In this document: in pieces, positions 35,077 to 45,263 of the stretch
Numbering within the stretch: position 1 is the first letter of the stretch
Layout of the letters: the number at the start of each line of letters is the position of its first letter
Source of the DNA: Candidatus Electrothrix communis
Lineage (GTDB): Bacteria; Desulfobacterota; Desulfobulbia; Desulfobulbales; Desulfobulbaceae
Assembly (NCBI GenBank): GCA_030644725.1
Contig: CP130629.1
Span: 1,419,572-1,483,571 of the forward strand
Length of the DNA stretch: 64,000 nt
Direction: 5' to 3'
The notes under the pieces: generated by a model
The model's input: the letters and a program-made list of their open reading frames with translations, nothing else
Databases searched by the model: none
Told to the model about the DNA's origin: nothing
Made by a program: the position numbers and the translations under genes

Positions 35077-37644
35077 TCAAAAGAGTTTTAACGGGTCAAG
35101 AATCAGAATAACCTGCCCCGAGCTTGTTATTGTCGCACCGGTAAGCCCCGGAATTTTAGCTAAACTGCCGGTCAACGGTTTAATGACATATTCACGTTCA
35201 GTATAAAAAGTATCCACAGCAAGAGCCACTTTCCTGCCGTTCAGATTGACAACCACCATGCTTAATTCATTATGTCGGTCGGTATTTTCAGTAAGAGAAA
35301 CGGAATGTTCAGATTGAGCCAGCAGTGCGTACAGCGAAAAAACGGGTAACAGATCGTCTCTGACAACCACCATTTGGTTGTTTCTGTGGCCCCGCACCAT
35401 TTCAGGTGATATTTTTATCGTCTCAACAAGATACTCAAGGGGAAGGTAGTAATGATTGGGGCCAGCTTTCACTTTAAGGCCCTTGCTCACCGCCAGGGTG
35501 AGGGGAAGGGTAACGGTCACGGTGGTGCCGGCCTCCGCAACACTGTCTAAGCTTACAGTCCCGCCGATTTTTTCCACATTGGTGCGCACAACATCCAACC
35601 CCACACCGCGGCCGGAGACCTCGCCGACTTCTTTTGCCCCGGAAAAACCGGGTCTGAAAATCAGATTCTGTACAGCCGTGTCATCAAGCTCCTCAAGTTC
35701 TTCCAGGCTTAAATATCCTTTTGCAACAGCTTTTTCGCGGATATTCTGCGGGTCAACTCCCCGGCCGTCATCAATGACTTCTATAATCACATTACGCCCC
35801 CGGTTATAGGCCCTCAGATGAATGGTGCCTTCCCCAGGTTTACCGACCTTCAGTCGTTCGTCCTCTTTCTCAAGCGCATGGTCTGCGCAGTTGCGGATCA
35901 GGTGAACAAGGGGGTCGCCCATAATTTCGATTATTGTCTTGTCCAGTTCGGTTTCTTCGCCGCTTATTTTTAAAACAATTTTTTTATCAAGTTTATGAGA
36001 AAGGTCACGGACCATTCTTTTATATTTCGAGAACAGTGAGCCGACCGGCAGCATCCTCATCTGCATAACGATATTCTGCAATTCATCGGTAATTCGGCCG
36101 ACCATATCTCCGGCATCTTTTACACGTTTGCCGACCCCCGGCAAATTATGCCGGACAGTTATTTCCCGTGCCATTTCCGGAAAACTATTCTTGCTGACAA
36201 TAAGCTCTCCAACCAGATTCATGAGCGTGTCCAGTCGTTCCTGGGGGACTTTTATTGTTGAGGCTACAGCCGAGGCTATGGCAGTCTCTGGCGGATCTTC
36301 TTTTCTGTCGCCACTTGAAATTGTTTGCGATGGCGGTGGTAGCGGCGATAAAATCTCATTTTCTGAAACCAGGGCCAGCACATCATCACGAAGAGTATTA
36401 CAGTCGGCACTTATGACATCTATAAGCAATGCATCCCCGGCTTCTTCGGTATCAGACAACGAGGCAACCATATCCAGAACGGCCTCGGCGTTTTTGGCTT
36501 GGGGAGCTAATTGCAGCTTGTCGCAAACTTTTTTTACGGTTTTTATTGAACGGCCTACTTTGTCGATGGCGGTTTTTCGTTTTTCAGGGTCGGAAATTTC
36601 AGCAATCCCAATTTCACAGGCCTCAAGACATTGAGACAGGGTATTGGCCAAGGCAAAACGCTCGCCCTGATCTTTCTGCCCGATCTTTTTATCCGCATCT
36701 TTCTTGCCTGAGTCATCACTGACATCGGCACTTATCTTACGGCAAGCCATGATTAAATTATCTGCCCTGGCAGTTGTCGGATCACGCTCAACAAAACCGG
36801 TAAGGATGAGTTTTAAGCGGTCAACAACCTGAAGCAAGGTGTCAATCATTGCCGGAGGAATGCGCTTTTTCTGATCCCGTACTCCCTGGATAGCACCTTC
36901 AGCAGCATGAGCCAGCTTTTGCAGTACTGTGATCGGATGCCTTTCCCGCTGCTCTTCTTTGGGCACGGTGGAAACAAGTACTCCGCCGCTCCCTTTTAAG
37001 CTGTGCAATGATCTGAAAATAGTATTAACCAGATCTGGGTTGTTTATGTCTTCTTCAAGTTCAATTAAGGATTCTTCGAGTATTTCAATATGCTCACGAC
37101 TCTCTTCAACAAAGAGAACATCCATATCCATAGGGTAGCAGATGGCTTCCAGTTCTTCCGCCGTAAGAAGAGGCGCAACTGACGGCTCCGGAATTTCTTC
37201 AGCCTGTGTGCATTTTTTAAAACTCCTGAGTGCCGCAAGACTCTCTTCAGCACCCGGGTCGTTGACAGTCAAGGTCACCGGATCGGCAGACCGATCTGCT
37301 GCGGCAACAGCCTTCCGGACCTCAAAAATTATCTCGGCTAAAATATCAAGGCCATTTAATAAGGTATCAATCAACCCGTCGGTGGATACCGGGATTGAAC
37401 GGCTACGGACTGTGTCCAGCAGGGTTTCAATTTCATGACTCAAAATTTGAACAGAAGTCAGACCAAAGGATGATGCCGACTCCCAAACCGTATGAATCGA
37501 ACGGAGTATGGGCTCCAACGGTTCAGAATCCTGCGGATTTTCCAGCCGGAGGATATCGCCCTCAAGTTCTTCAAGCCGCCCCTCGACCTCATCCAGAAAC
37601 TCGACAAGCTTTTTAAACTTTATAGCCGCAATCTGTATATCCAT
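35077..37644 (-). CDS. cheA: Chemotaxis histidine kinase CheA with two HPt-type domains
   Basis: The 855-residue protein has an N-terminal HPt-like domain (SIHTVWESASSFGL) and a second HPt around residues 180-300. The second has the canonical FRSLHSLKGSGGVL His and an enlarged insert. The P3 dimerisation helices, P4 kinase domain (LVHLIRNCADHALE, DDGRGVD, GRGVGLDVVRTNVEKIGG) and P5 CheW-like domain (LPLTLAVSKGLKV to the C-terminus) follow in order. It phosphorylates CheY-type proteins and CheB. In this cluster at least four receiver proteins could be targets. The first HPt has WES in place of LKG after the His, so its function is uncertain. The gene lies between two cheY-like genes. Confidence 0.95.
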   Translation of the reverse strand: MDIQIAAIKFKKLVEFLDEVEGRLEELEGDILRLENPQDSEPLEPILRSIHTVWESASSFGLTSVQILSHEIETLLDTVRSRSIPVSTDGLIDTLLNGLDILAEIIFEVRKAVAAADRSADPVTLTVNDPGAEESLAALRSFKKCTQAEEIPEPSVAPLLTAEELEAICYPMDMDVLFVEESREHIEILEESLIELEEDINNPDLVNTIFRSLHSLKGSGGVLVSTVPKEEQRERHPITVLQKLAHAAEGAIQGVRDQKKRIPPAMIDTLLQVVDRLKLILTGFVERDPTTARADNLIMACRKISADVSDDSGKKDADKKIGQKDQGERFALANTLSQCLEACEIGIAEISDPEKRKTAIDKVGRSIKTVKKVCDKLQLAPQAKNAEAVLDMVASLSDTEEAGDALLIDVISADCNTLRDDVLALVSENEILSPLPPPSQTISSGDRKEDPPETAIASAVASTIKVPQERLDTLMNLVGELIVSKNSFPEMAREITVRHNLPGVGKRVKDAGDMVGRITDELQNIVMQMRMLPVGSLFSKYKRMVRDLSHKLDKKIVLKISGEETELDKTIIEIMGDPLVHLIRNCADHALEKEDERLKVGKPGEGTIHLRAYNRGRNVIIEVIDDGRGVDPQNIREKAVAKGYLSLEELEELDDTAVQNLIFRPGFSGAKEVGEVSGRGVGLDVVRTNVEKIGGTVSLDSVAEAGTTVTVTLPLTLAVSKGLKVKAGPNHYYLPLEYLVETIKISPEMVRGHRNNQMVVVRDDLLPVFSLYALLAQSEHSVSLTENTDRHNELSMVVVNLNGRKVALAVDTFYTEREYVIKPLTGSLAKIPGLTGATITSSGQVILILDPLKLF

Positions 37645-37671
37645 TCTCTTTCCTGCACCGGCTCCTCAAGA

Positions 37672-38091
37672 TTATAACAGTAAATGCACACTCTCGACCA
37701 AATGCTCAGGCGGGGTCGGTTTAATGATGTACACATTAGCCCCGGCATCGAAACCCTTCTGCTTGTCATCAGCCTCGGATTCGGTTGAGATAATGACTAT
37801 GGGCAGCTCATCATATTCCGGGATGGCCCGGATACGTCTGACGAATTCATAGCCGTCCATATTGGGCATGTTGATGTCGGTTACCACCAGGTCAATAGAA
37901 TTTTCCAATAATTTCTGCAGGCCATCCGCACCGTCAATGGCTGAAACAGTCCTGTATCCTGCGTTCTTCAGGATATAGGAGTGAAAATTACAGACCATTT
38001 TCGAATCATCGGCAATAAGGATAGTTTTCTTGCCGTCTTTCCCTGTTGCCGCCTCTGCCTTTTCTTTTTTTCTTTTTAAGACGCGAGCCAT
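37672..38091 (-). CDS. CheY-like response regulator with basic N-terminal tail
   Basis: The start ATG 38091 has GAGGAG 6 bases upstream. A lysine/arginine-rich tail of about 20 residues (ARVLKRKKEKAEAATGKDGK) precedes a complete receiver: LIADDSKMV, LVVTDINMPNMDGYEF, IISTES, YIIKPTPP. The tail is unusual for CheY and could serve as a contact segment. The gene is 27 bases upstream of cheA and 33 bases after cheR. Confidence 0.92.
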   Translation of the reverse strand: MARVLKRKKEKAEAATGKDGKKTILIADDSKMVCNFHSYILKNAGYRTVSAIDGADGLQKLLENSIDLVVTDINMPNMDGYEFVRRIRAIPEYDELPIVIISTESEADDKQKGFDAGANVYIIKPTPPEHLVESVHLLL

Positions 38092-38124
38092 AACAATCTC
38101 CTCAATCCCCTTATTCGTGGATAT

Positions 38125-38955
38125 CTACTTTTTTTGATAAACAATCATCCCGTCCATCTTACGCAACAAAAAGGAGCTTGAAATTCGTCCTATTGATTCA
38201 GAGTGACCAAGGAAGATAAAACCGCCGTCAACAAGGCATTCATAAAAATGTCCGACCACCTCTTTCCGACTGGCATCATCAAAGTAAATCAAAACATTGC
38301 GACAGAAGATAAAATCAAAATTTTCGGCTTGTCCAATGGCCTTTGTATCCATCAGATTTGCATGACGAAAAGAGACAAGATCCTTCACTTTCGTCTTGAC
38401 CAGGAACCGGCCGTCTTTTCGGATAAAATATTTTTGGAGATATTCATCCGGCACATCTTTGACCGAGCGCTGCGGGTAATCCGCCTCCTTGGCCGCAGTT
38501 AAAGCAGTGGTGTCAATGTCGGTCGCAATGATTTGCGTCTTCCAGGCCGAGAACGGTTCCAGCATTTCCAGGAGAATAATTGCCAAGGTATATGGTTCCT
38601 CTCCGGTTGAACAGCCAGCACACCAGATACGGATTGCCTTGTCATTATCCGCTGTTTTTTTCCGGCATACTTCCTCAAGACAATGCTCGGCAAAGACCGC
38701 CAGCTGATCAAATTCACGAAACATATATGTTTCGTTAGTGGTCAGTATATTGAGAAGCTGCTGAAACTCCGTACCCTTAGGGTCCCGATATTTAAGCAGA
38801 CGCAGATATTCCTCTATCTTTTCAAGGTCATGGGCAGCCATCCGGATTGCAAGCCTCTTTTTGAAAAGATATATTTTTTTTGATTCAAAGTAGAGTCCGC
38901 ATCGTTCATAAATAAGATTACGGAAGCTGATGAAATTTTCAATAGTCAGTTTCAT
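38125..38955 (-). CDS. cheR: Chemotaxis protein methyltransferase CheR
   Basis: The 276-residue product matches CheR in length and order. It has a helical N-terminal domain (residues 1-75, with LLNILTTNETYMFRE), then the SAM-binding domain (WCAGCSTGEEPYTLA, IIATDIDTTALTAA) and FDFIFCRNVLIYFD. The end is FIFLGHSESIG. It transfers methyl groups from SAM to glutamates of chemoreceptors, here most likely the soluble double-hairpin receptor at 43279. No TPR domain is attached. Confidence 0.95.
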   Translation of the reverse strand: MKLTIENFISFRNLIYERCGLYFESKKIYLFKKRLAIRMAAHDLEKIEEYLRLLKYRDPKGTEFQQLLNILTTNETYMFREFDQLAVFAEHCLEEVCRKKTADNDKAIRIWCAGCSTGEEPYTLAIILLEMLEPFSAWKTQIIATDIDTTALTAAKEADYPQRSVKDVPDEYLQKYFIRKDGRFLVKTKVKDLVSFRHANLMDTKAIGQAENFDFIFCRNVLIYFDDASRKEVVGHFYECLVDGGFIFLGHSESIGRISSSFLLRKMDGMIVYQKK

Positions 38956-38975
38956 ATATCTTCAGATATAAATTA

Positions 38976-40067
38976 TCAGTTCAGCTCAGATCTCAGATCA
39001 GTTCGCTTCATAATTTCTTCCGCTGCATCACCGATTAACTCAAGGATCTCATCGGATTCACTTTCTTCGGCAATTTTTTCCAAGGCGTCAATATCCTCTT
39101 CTGCACCATATTTCCCGATGATCTCAACGGCCGCTAAAACCATCAAAGGATCATTGCTGCCGAGATCCGAACGGGCCACGGCGAGACTCTCCTTTACATT
39201 GACGGTATCCGCCAGCAGCTTTGCCAGTTCATATCTGTTTTCACCGGTACCGGCCGAACTTGTCAGCTCTCGTAAAAATTTTTTTAATTGCGCTGAAAAT
39301 TGAATATTTTTTTCTCTGGCGCAAACCATCACCACGGTGTTGATAATTTCTTCGGCCAGCAGCTCTCGGGTTTTGCGGGACAGCGTTAAAACATAGCTCT
39401 CAACCGCTTCAAAAGCGGCGCAGGAACCCATATATTTCAGGATGGAATTACTCAATAACGGGTTGTCGCCAATGGTGCGGCAATGGGCCGCCAGCTCCGG
39501 GGAACAGGCGGTTCTTCCGATTTTGGCAAGTGATTCCATACAAGTGCAGAAAAGCATGGGGTTGCTTTCAGCATTCATGGCCAGCAGCTCGATTGCTTCT
39601 CCGGCATCCTCATCCTGCAAATTGCCCAGATAATCAACTGCGGTATAGACCACATTAGGCTCATCATCGTTTAACCTTTTTCGTAAAATGTATCGTACCT
39701 CAGGGGTGTCGCGATCCTGCAGGGCATCAATGGCAAATTTACGGACATCATGATCCGCATCGGAACTGAGTTCTCCTAAAATCGGGATTACCTTGTCATC
39801 CGCCTTTCTCATGGCCTCAATGGCACAGTTGCGGGTGAAAGAGTCTTCGGAACGGATCATCCGACCAATGGTTTCAGGACCCGCCTCAGGAAGAAGTTCA
39901 TCAAACACCAGGGCAATTTTTTCTCTGATTGCGCGTTCTTCTTCCCGCTCCAGATGATCCGTAAGCGCATCAAGAGCGTCAATGGATCGCTGCTTTCTTA
40001 TTTCGTCAATAACGGCAAGACGATCATCGCGATTTGTCGATTCAAGCTTTGTCAAATGTATGTTCAT
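38976..40067 (-). CDS. HEAT-repeat protein between cheB and cheR
   Basis: The 363-residue protein is composed of about eight to ten helical repeats, for example FTRNCAIEAMRKADDKVIPI, VRKFAIDALQDRDTPEVRYI and VVYTAVDYLGNLQDEDAGEA. It has no catalytic motif. Its start codon overlaps the cheB stop (TGATG), so the two are translationally coupled. HEAT proteins recur in deltaproteobacterial chemosensory operons and probably act as scaffolds; the partner is unknown. Confidence 0.85.
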   Translation of the reverse strand: MNIHLTKLESTNRDDRLAVIDEIRKQRSIDALDALTDHLEREEERAIREKIALVFDELLPEAGPETIGRMIRSEDSFTRNCAIEAMRKADDKVIPILGELSSDADHDVRKFAIDALQDRDTPEVRYILRKRLNDDEPNVVYTAVDYLGNLQDEDAGEAIELLAMNAESNPMLFCTCMESLAKIGRTACSPELAAHCRTIGDNPLLSNSILKYMGSCAAFEAVESYVLTLSRKTRELLAEEIINTVVMVCAREKNIQFSAQLKKFLRELTSSAGTGENRYELAKLLADTVNVKESLAVARSDLGSNDPLMVLAAVEIIGKYGAEEDIDALEKIAEESESDEILELIGDAAEEIMKRTDLRSELN

Positions 40068-41152
40068 CAGCCCACCGCCTTGATAATTTCATCAGCAATT
40101 TGATAACTCGGGGCAATAATATCCACCCCGCCTCGATTAATGGCCTCTTTGGGCATCCCGAAGACAATGGCTGTCTCTTCGCTTTCGGCAATGGTTATGC
40201 CGCCAGTCGCTTTAATCTGTACCATAGCATCCGCACCGTCGCTGCCCATACCGGTCATCTCCACCCCGACGGTATCCGAGCCAAAGACATTAAGGACAGA
40301 TTCCATCATCACATCTATTCCGGGAATAAACGCCGTTGCCGGTCTTTTCGGGGTACGGATAATAATGTCACCTGTCAGTGTTGTTCGTAAACAGAGATGC
40401 AGCCCTCCTTTAGCCAGATAAATAACTCCGGGTTTCACGATCATTCCGGCCTCCGCTTCCTTACAGCGCATGGCACAATTATTATCAATGCGTTTGGCAA
40501 AAGTGGCGGTAAATGTCGGCGGCATATGCTGGGTAATAAAAATAGCGGCGTTCAGGTCCTGGGGCAGGTAGGGCAGGACATCAAAAATTGTTTTGGGACC
40601 ACCGGTGGAGATACCCAGGGCAACCCCCTTAAAACTCCGTTTTTTCCTGGGTGTCTGAGCTGTTCTGTCGCTGACCGTTGCAGACACGGGCACGGTTGTT
40701 GTTCGGACAGCTTGCGGTCTGCCCGGTTTTTTCTTCCTGCTGAGACGAGATTTTATGCCTTTGCCGCAGGCGATCTTTAATTTATCAACAATCTCCTGAG
40801 CCACGGATGACATATCCAAGGTCACGGTGCCGCCGGGCTTTGCAACGAAATCAAAGGCACCCAGGGCCAGGGCCTCAAAGGTTGTCTCCGCGCCTTCCTG
40901 GGTAAGAGAGGAAACCATCAAAACCGGGGCGATATCTTCCGCCAGGATATGCTGCATGGCTGTAATGCCGTCCATGCCTGGCATATTGATATCCATGGTC
41001 ACGACATCGGGCTGCAGCTCACGGGCCTTGGCCACGGCATCATCACCGTTCCGGGCAACTCCCGCCACCTCAAGGTCAGGGGCATCCGTAATAATTTGTT
41101 TCAATATCTTCCGCATCAGGGCGGAATCATCACAAATGAGAACTTTCAGCAT
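40067..41152 (-). CDS. cheB: Chemotaxis response regulator protein-glutamate methylesterase CheB
   Basis: The 361-residue protein has an N-terminal receiver (LICDDSALMRKIL, VVTMDINMPGMDGITAM, FVAKPGG). A linker rich in Lys/Arg and Pro follows, then a methylesterase domain (about 170-360) with catalytic Ser in LGISTGGPKTI, His in FITQHMPPTFTATFA and Asp in MTGMGSDGADAM. It removes methyl groups (and deamidates glutamines) on receptors, under control of CheA phosphorylation. Confidence 0.96.
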   Translation of the reverse strand: MLKVLICDDSALMRKILKQIITDAPDLEVAGVARNGDDAVAKARELQPDVVTMDINMPGMDGITAMQHILAEDIAPVLMVSSLTQEGAETTFEALALGAFDFVAKPGGTVTLDMSSVAQEIVDKLKIACGKGIKSRLSRKKKPGRPQAVRTTTVPVSATVSDRTAQTPRKKRSFKGVALGISTGGPKTIFDVLPYLPQDLNAAIFITQHMPPTFTATFAKRIDNNCAMRCKEAEAGMIVKPGVIYLAKGGLHLCLRTTLTGDIIIRTPKRPATAFIPGIDVMMESVLNVFGSDTVGVEMTGMGSDGADAMVQIKATGGITIAESEETAIVFGMPKEAINRGGVDIIAPSYQIADEIIKAVG

Positions 41153-41161
41153 GTTGTCGCA

Positions 41162-43222
41162 TCACTCCGCTATCTTCATTTTCTTTTTGCCGCCTTTTTC
41201 AGGCTCAGGCTCAGGATTAGATTTAGGTTCAAGCTTCGGCTCAGACTCAGGTTTCGGCTCAGATTCAATCTTTCGTCCTGCTTTCGTCTTTGGTCGGCTC
41301 TTTTTTGGCGGGGACGGCTTGGCGGCCTGGGTATCCATGGCTGAAAAGTCCGCCAATTCATTACTGTCCAGGAGATGCTCAATATTGAGAATGCTGATCA
41401 TCCGGTTGCCTTGATTCAGTCGGCAGATGCCGTCCATAAATTGATTATCCCCTTTAATAATGGCCGGGGTTTTATCGATATTGCTTTTGGACAGGCGCAT
41501 AACCTCATTGACTTTATCAACTAACATTCCAATTTGACAGCCCTCTATCTCCACAATGATGATCCGTGAGGCATCATCACTCTCCCTTGCATCCATGGAA
41601 AAGAGAGTGCGGAGATTCAGGACCGGAACGACATTGCCCCGCAGGTTTGTCACCCCGTCAATAAAGGAAGGCGCCCTGGGAATGTCAGTAATCCCATCCA
41701 GGCGATTTATTTCCTTTACCTCCATAATACGCAGGCCATACTCTTCCTTATCAAGGAAGAATGTCACCACCTGTTCTTCTTCAAGGTTTTGTTCAGCAAA
41801 TTTTTTCCTTTCTGCCTCTCCTGCCGCCATGCCTTCCTCCTCAACACTCTTTGCAGCCTTGGCAGCCGTTGCATGGTTTGTTGCAATTTCAGCCAGCGCC
41901 TCATTATCCCTGCCGCTCAGGATTGCGCCTTCTTCCATAATAAGGATGAGACGTTTCCCCTCATCCATTTTCGCCACTCCGCGAATCTCATTTTTTACCG
42001 TTTTCGCAATGGACGGGGTCTCGTTAATGATGGATTCGGGAATCCGCATAACCTCGTTAACATGATCCACCAAATAGCCGACAGTGAATACGCCGTCATC
42101 CACCACCAAAAACCGCTGGTCTTCGTGGATATTGTCTTTTATTGCATTCTTTAAATTATCGAGCAGGTACAAATCTTTTTCCAGGAGAGGACGGATTTTC
42201 CCCTTAAATTCTGCAAGGGCCTTATCCTTTGATGTTTTAGCAAGCTTTAAAAGTGATTTTGCCAAACGATGCAGCAAGGCATGAGGCCCTCTGATTTCCT
42301 TTATTATATTTTGAATTTCCTGACTTGCCGTGCGGAAACTTGTTATCCAGCTCCCTAATTTACAGCGCCCGGGGTCTGTTTCCCCGACGAACGTGCCGTC
42401 GGTCTTGATGGCGGATTCCAGTTCCCAAACCCATTTCTCATGATCCGCCTTCATGGCATCAATGTTTTCGATGTACTGTGCGGCCATTCCCTCCATACCC
42501 AGCAGGCGACGAAGATCAACCACCGGTATTAATCTGTTGCGAACAAAGAAAAGCCCTTTGACAAAGTCCGGGACATTGGGCACCTCGGTGATTTCAGTGA
42601 CTCGTAATATCTCTTTAACCGCCTTGATATCAATGCCGTACTCTTCAGGTCCCACCTGAAAAGAAACAAGCTGTTCCTCTTTGACAATTTCTTCGGCCAG
42701 ACGACTCTCCGCAGTGCTTTCTGTGATGGAGACCCCTTCATAGTCCTCGGATATTTCAATATCAATAACCTGCTCAAGGTTCAAGGCCATAATGAGTCGT
42801 TTCCCCTTATCAAGGGAAACCACACCGGAGAGAAATTCCTCATCCACCCCACGACAGACTCCGGGGGTATTTTCTATGACCGAGTCGTGCAGTCTCAGAA
42901 CTTCCTTCATTCTATCAACAATTATACCTGTTGCCGTGCCTGCGCTTTCAATCACCAGCATCCTGGTCTGGTCAGACGGCTCCACCGTATCCATCCCGAA
43001 TCGGCATCTGGTATCAATCACCGGCAGGACACTGCCCCGCAGATTACAAATACCCGTGGCATATTCAGGACTTCTCGGTACAGGTGTAATCTCGGGCAGG
43101 CGGACGATTTCCCGCACCGCATGAATATCCACCCCGAACTCTTCCTTGCCCAGCCCGAAGACCACAAGCTGGCCCCGGTCTCCTCGGTTGAGAGATTGTC
43201 GGTCTGTTTTTGTATTGGACAT
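41162..43222 (-). CDS. Triple CheW coupling protein with an inserted CZB-type zinc-binding domain
   Basis: The 686-residue protein has three CheW domains. The first covers about 17-155 (LVVFGLGKEEFGVDIHAVRE). The second begins near 185 (VSFQVGPEEYGIDIKAVKE). The third begins near 480 (VTFFLDKEEYGLRIMEVKE). Within the second domain, about 265-365, is a segment with the chemoreceptor zinc-binding (CZB) pattern: MKADHEKWVWEL, CKLGSWI and GPHALLHRLAKSLLKL, keeping the His and Cys ligand positions. The C-terminus is a low-complexity Glu/Pro/Lys tail. CZB domains normally sit at the ends of receptors or cyclases. Here one is built into the adaptor, so zinc or thiol state might act on array coupling directly. 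It lies 56 bases after the receptor gene. Confidence 0.85.
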   Translation of the reverse strand: MSNTKTDRQSLNRGDRGQLVVFGLGKEEFGVDIHAVREIVRLPEITPVPRSPEYATGICNLRGSVLPVIDTRCRFGMDTVEPSDQTRMLVIESAGTATGIIVDRMKEVLRLHDSVIENTPGVCRGVDEEFLSGVVSLDKGKRLIMALNLEQVIDIEISEDYEGVSITESTAESRLAEEIVKEEQLVSFQVGPEEYGIDIKAVKEILRVTEITEVPNVPDFVKGLFFVRNRLIPVVDLRRLLGMEGMAAQYIENIDAMKADHEKWVWELESAIKTDGTFVGETDPGRCKLGSWITSFRTASQEIQNIIKEIRGPHALLHRLAKSLLKLAKTSKDKALAEFKGKIRPLLEKDLYLLDNLKNAIKDNIHEDQRFLVVDDGVFTVGYLVDHVNEVMRIPESIINETPSIAKTVKNEIRGVAKMDEGKRLILIMEEGAILSGRDNEALAEIATNHATAAKAAKSVEEEGMAAGEAERKKFAEQNLEEEQVVTFFLDKEEYGLRIMEVKEINRLDGITDIPRAPSFIDGVTNLRGNVVPVLNLRTLFSMDARESDDASRIIIVEIEGCQIGMLVDKVNEVMRLSKSNIDKTPAIIKGDNQFMDGICRLNQGNRMISILNIEHLLDSNELADFSAMDTQAAKPSPPKKSRPKTKAGRKIESEPKPESEPKLEPKSNPEPEPEKGGKKKMKIAE

Positions 43223-43278
43223 GTTACCACCTCTTCGATTTCGAATTTGAGATTCAGGAAAGTTGCATTCGAAAATCG

Positions 43279-45207
43279 CTACATATTTTGCATCTCATCA
43301 GCCTGACTGGCAATCTCATCAATGGCCTCGGAGATATTTTCCATCCCTTTCTGGCCTTCTTCCGCAGCTTTAGATGCCTCTTCGGTTGCGGTCATGGCGA
43401 CGACGGCCCCCTCGGCGATGGCGGCTACGGCCTTGCCAGCCTGCTCCAGGGCTACGGCGATCTGAGTTACGCCGGTGGAAATCTCAGAGAACACTTCCAG
43501 GACACCATCGGTGTCGTCTTCTATACTCACCAGACGTTCAGTGGTTTTCTGGGCTTTTTCAACCTCCCGGGCAGCGGACTTGCCGGTCAGTTCAATAGCT
43601 GCGGCAACTGTAACAATCCGGGCCGACATGGCCCTTACCATATCTTTTATCTTTTCAGCATTTTGTGATGAATCATCCGCCAGGGTTCGAATATCGCTGG
43701 CAACAACCGAAAAACCGCGACCAAATTCTCCGGCTCGGGCCGCCTCTATCGATCCATTTACCGCCAGCATATTCGTCTGCAGGGTTACATTAACAATCTG
43801 GCCAACAACCTTACTGATATTATAAGTTTTTTCTTCTAGCAGCTTGATATTCTCCACCGACTTGACCGATTCTTCCGCAGTGCCAGCAATATTGGCGATC
43901 ATCTTTTCCACATTTTCTTTATTGACGACCAGCAGTTTTTTCAAGTCATCAATCCTGGCCACTGCTTTTTTTGCTTCGGCATTCATCTGTTCCGAGGCTT
44001 CAGACAGCTTCCTGCCTAAGATTTGCCCTGCTTCGGTCTGCTCACGTTGAGCGACCGCCGCTGCGAAAATCTGTTCAATGGCAGTTTGTATCTGGCTGGA
44101 TGCAGAGGTGGCTTCTTCGATATTGGCCGAGAGTTCTTCCGCAGTGGCCGCCACTTCTTCAGCTGATTTCTGGTTATCGGTGGCGTTTTTCAGATTCTCG
44201 GTTAATTCGCTCAACTCAGTTGCCGCAATCTGCATCTCAGCAAAGGCCTTGTTCTGTTCGTTAACAGCTTTCGATGCCTCTTCGGCGGCTCCAGCGGTCT
44301 CTTCGGCACTGCTGCTGATATCCTCAGCTCCTTTTAAAAATTCATCAGCACCGTCAATAACTGTTTGGGCATTGTTATTCATACCTTTTGAGCTTACAGC
44401 AACCTCGGCAAAAATCTCTCTGATAGACGCAAGATCGGCAGCTATGGACTTGGCTTTTTCAACCTCTTCCACTGCAACCTCAGCGTTGGTCTTCACATCC
44501 TCCACCACCTCCTGAACCTGGGCCTGAATCTCATCAACCACACTGCGAATACCATTGGCGCTCTGCTCGGAAATCTCGGCAAGATTTCTGACCTCATCCG
44601 CCACAACCGCAAAACCGCGGCCGTGTTCACCGGCCCTTGCCGCCTCGATAGCAGCATTCAAGGCAAGCAGGTTGGTTTGATCGGCAATGCGGACAACAGT
44701 ACCGACAATTTCACCGATTTCATCTGATTTTGTCACCAGATCATCAATCATATCAGCCGAGTTAATATTCTCCTCGGCAGCACTGGAGACCCCGGCGATC
44801 AGGGCCTCAATATCAATGGTGGTCGTTCGGGTGAACTCCTGCAGGAGGACACTTTTGTCCATCGAACCCTGAGCGCGATCATTGGCGAGTTCAGCCGCCG
44901 CCTGGATCTGGGCAATGGCCGCCCGTGATTCTTCCGCAGCCGCCGAGGCCTGCTCAGCTGCGCTGGCGATACTTTCCATATTACTGCCGAGTTGTTCGGA
45001 TGCAGCACCTGCCTGATCAAGGGATGCCGCCATCTCCTCGGTGGCGGAAGCCATCCGTTCAGCCAGTTGCTGCTGGCGGGCCAGGGTCCGGGCCTTTACC
45101 TTTTCCCTGGCAAGGCGTTTAGCTCTTTCGCGTTTTGCTGCAATATCATCATCACCGGCTGCTGCTTTTCTTGCCACTCCGGTTTCTGGCCGTGCTAATT
45201 TTTTCAC
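43279..45207 (-). CDS. Soluble methyl-accepting chemotaxis protein with two signalling hairpins
   Basis: The start is GTG 45207, with GGAG 9 bases upstream. The 642-residue product has no membrane segment and no sensory domain. A short basic N-terminus is followed by coiled coil. Two separate hairpin tips are present: [20 protein letters not shown] with [16 protein letters not shown] (about 175-215), and [20 protein letters not shown] with [16 protein letters not shown] (about 490-530). The second tip is diverged. A receptor made of two fused signalling domains and no input domain must take its signal from a partner protein, possibly the CZB-bearing CheW, the Hsp70 or the ParA of this operon. 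Confidence 0.9.
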   Translation of the reverse strand: MKKLARPETGVARKAAAGDDDIAAKRERAKRLAREKVKARTLARQQQLAERMASATEEMAASLDQAGAASEQLGSNMESIASAAEQASAAAEESRAAIAQIQAAAELANDRAQGSMDKSVLLQEFTRTTTIDIEALIAGVSSAAEENINSADMIDDLVTKSDEIGEIVGTVVRIADQTNLLALNAAIEAARAGEHGRGFAVVADEVRNLAEISEQSANGIRSVVDEIQAQVQEVVEDVKTNAEVAVEEVEKAKSIAADLASIREIFAEVAVSSKGMNNNAQTVIDGADEFLKGAEDISSSAEETAGAAEEASKAVNEQNKAFAEMQIAATELSELTENLKNATDNQKSAEEVAATAEELSANIEEATSASSQIQTAIEQIFAAAVAQREQTEAGQILGRKLSEASEQMNAEAKKAVARIDDLKKLLVVNKENVEKMIANIAGTAEESVKSVENIKLLEEKTYNISKVVGQIVNVTLQTNMLAVNGSIEAARAGEFGRGFSVVASDIRTLADDSSQNAEKIKDMVRAMSARIVTVAAAIELTGKSAAREVEKAQKTTERLVSIEDDTDGVLEVFSEISTGVTQIAVALEQAGKAVAAIAEGAVVAMTATEEASKAAEEGQKGMENISEAIDEIASQADEMQNM

Positions 45208-45263
45208 CGTGGTTCTCTCCTGTTAAATTTCGGATGTACGTATTCAGGTTTACGCAACTCGCG

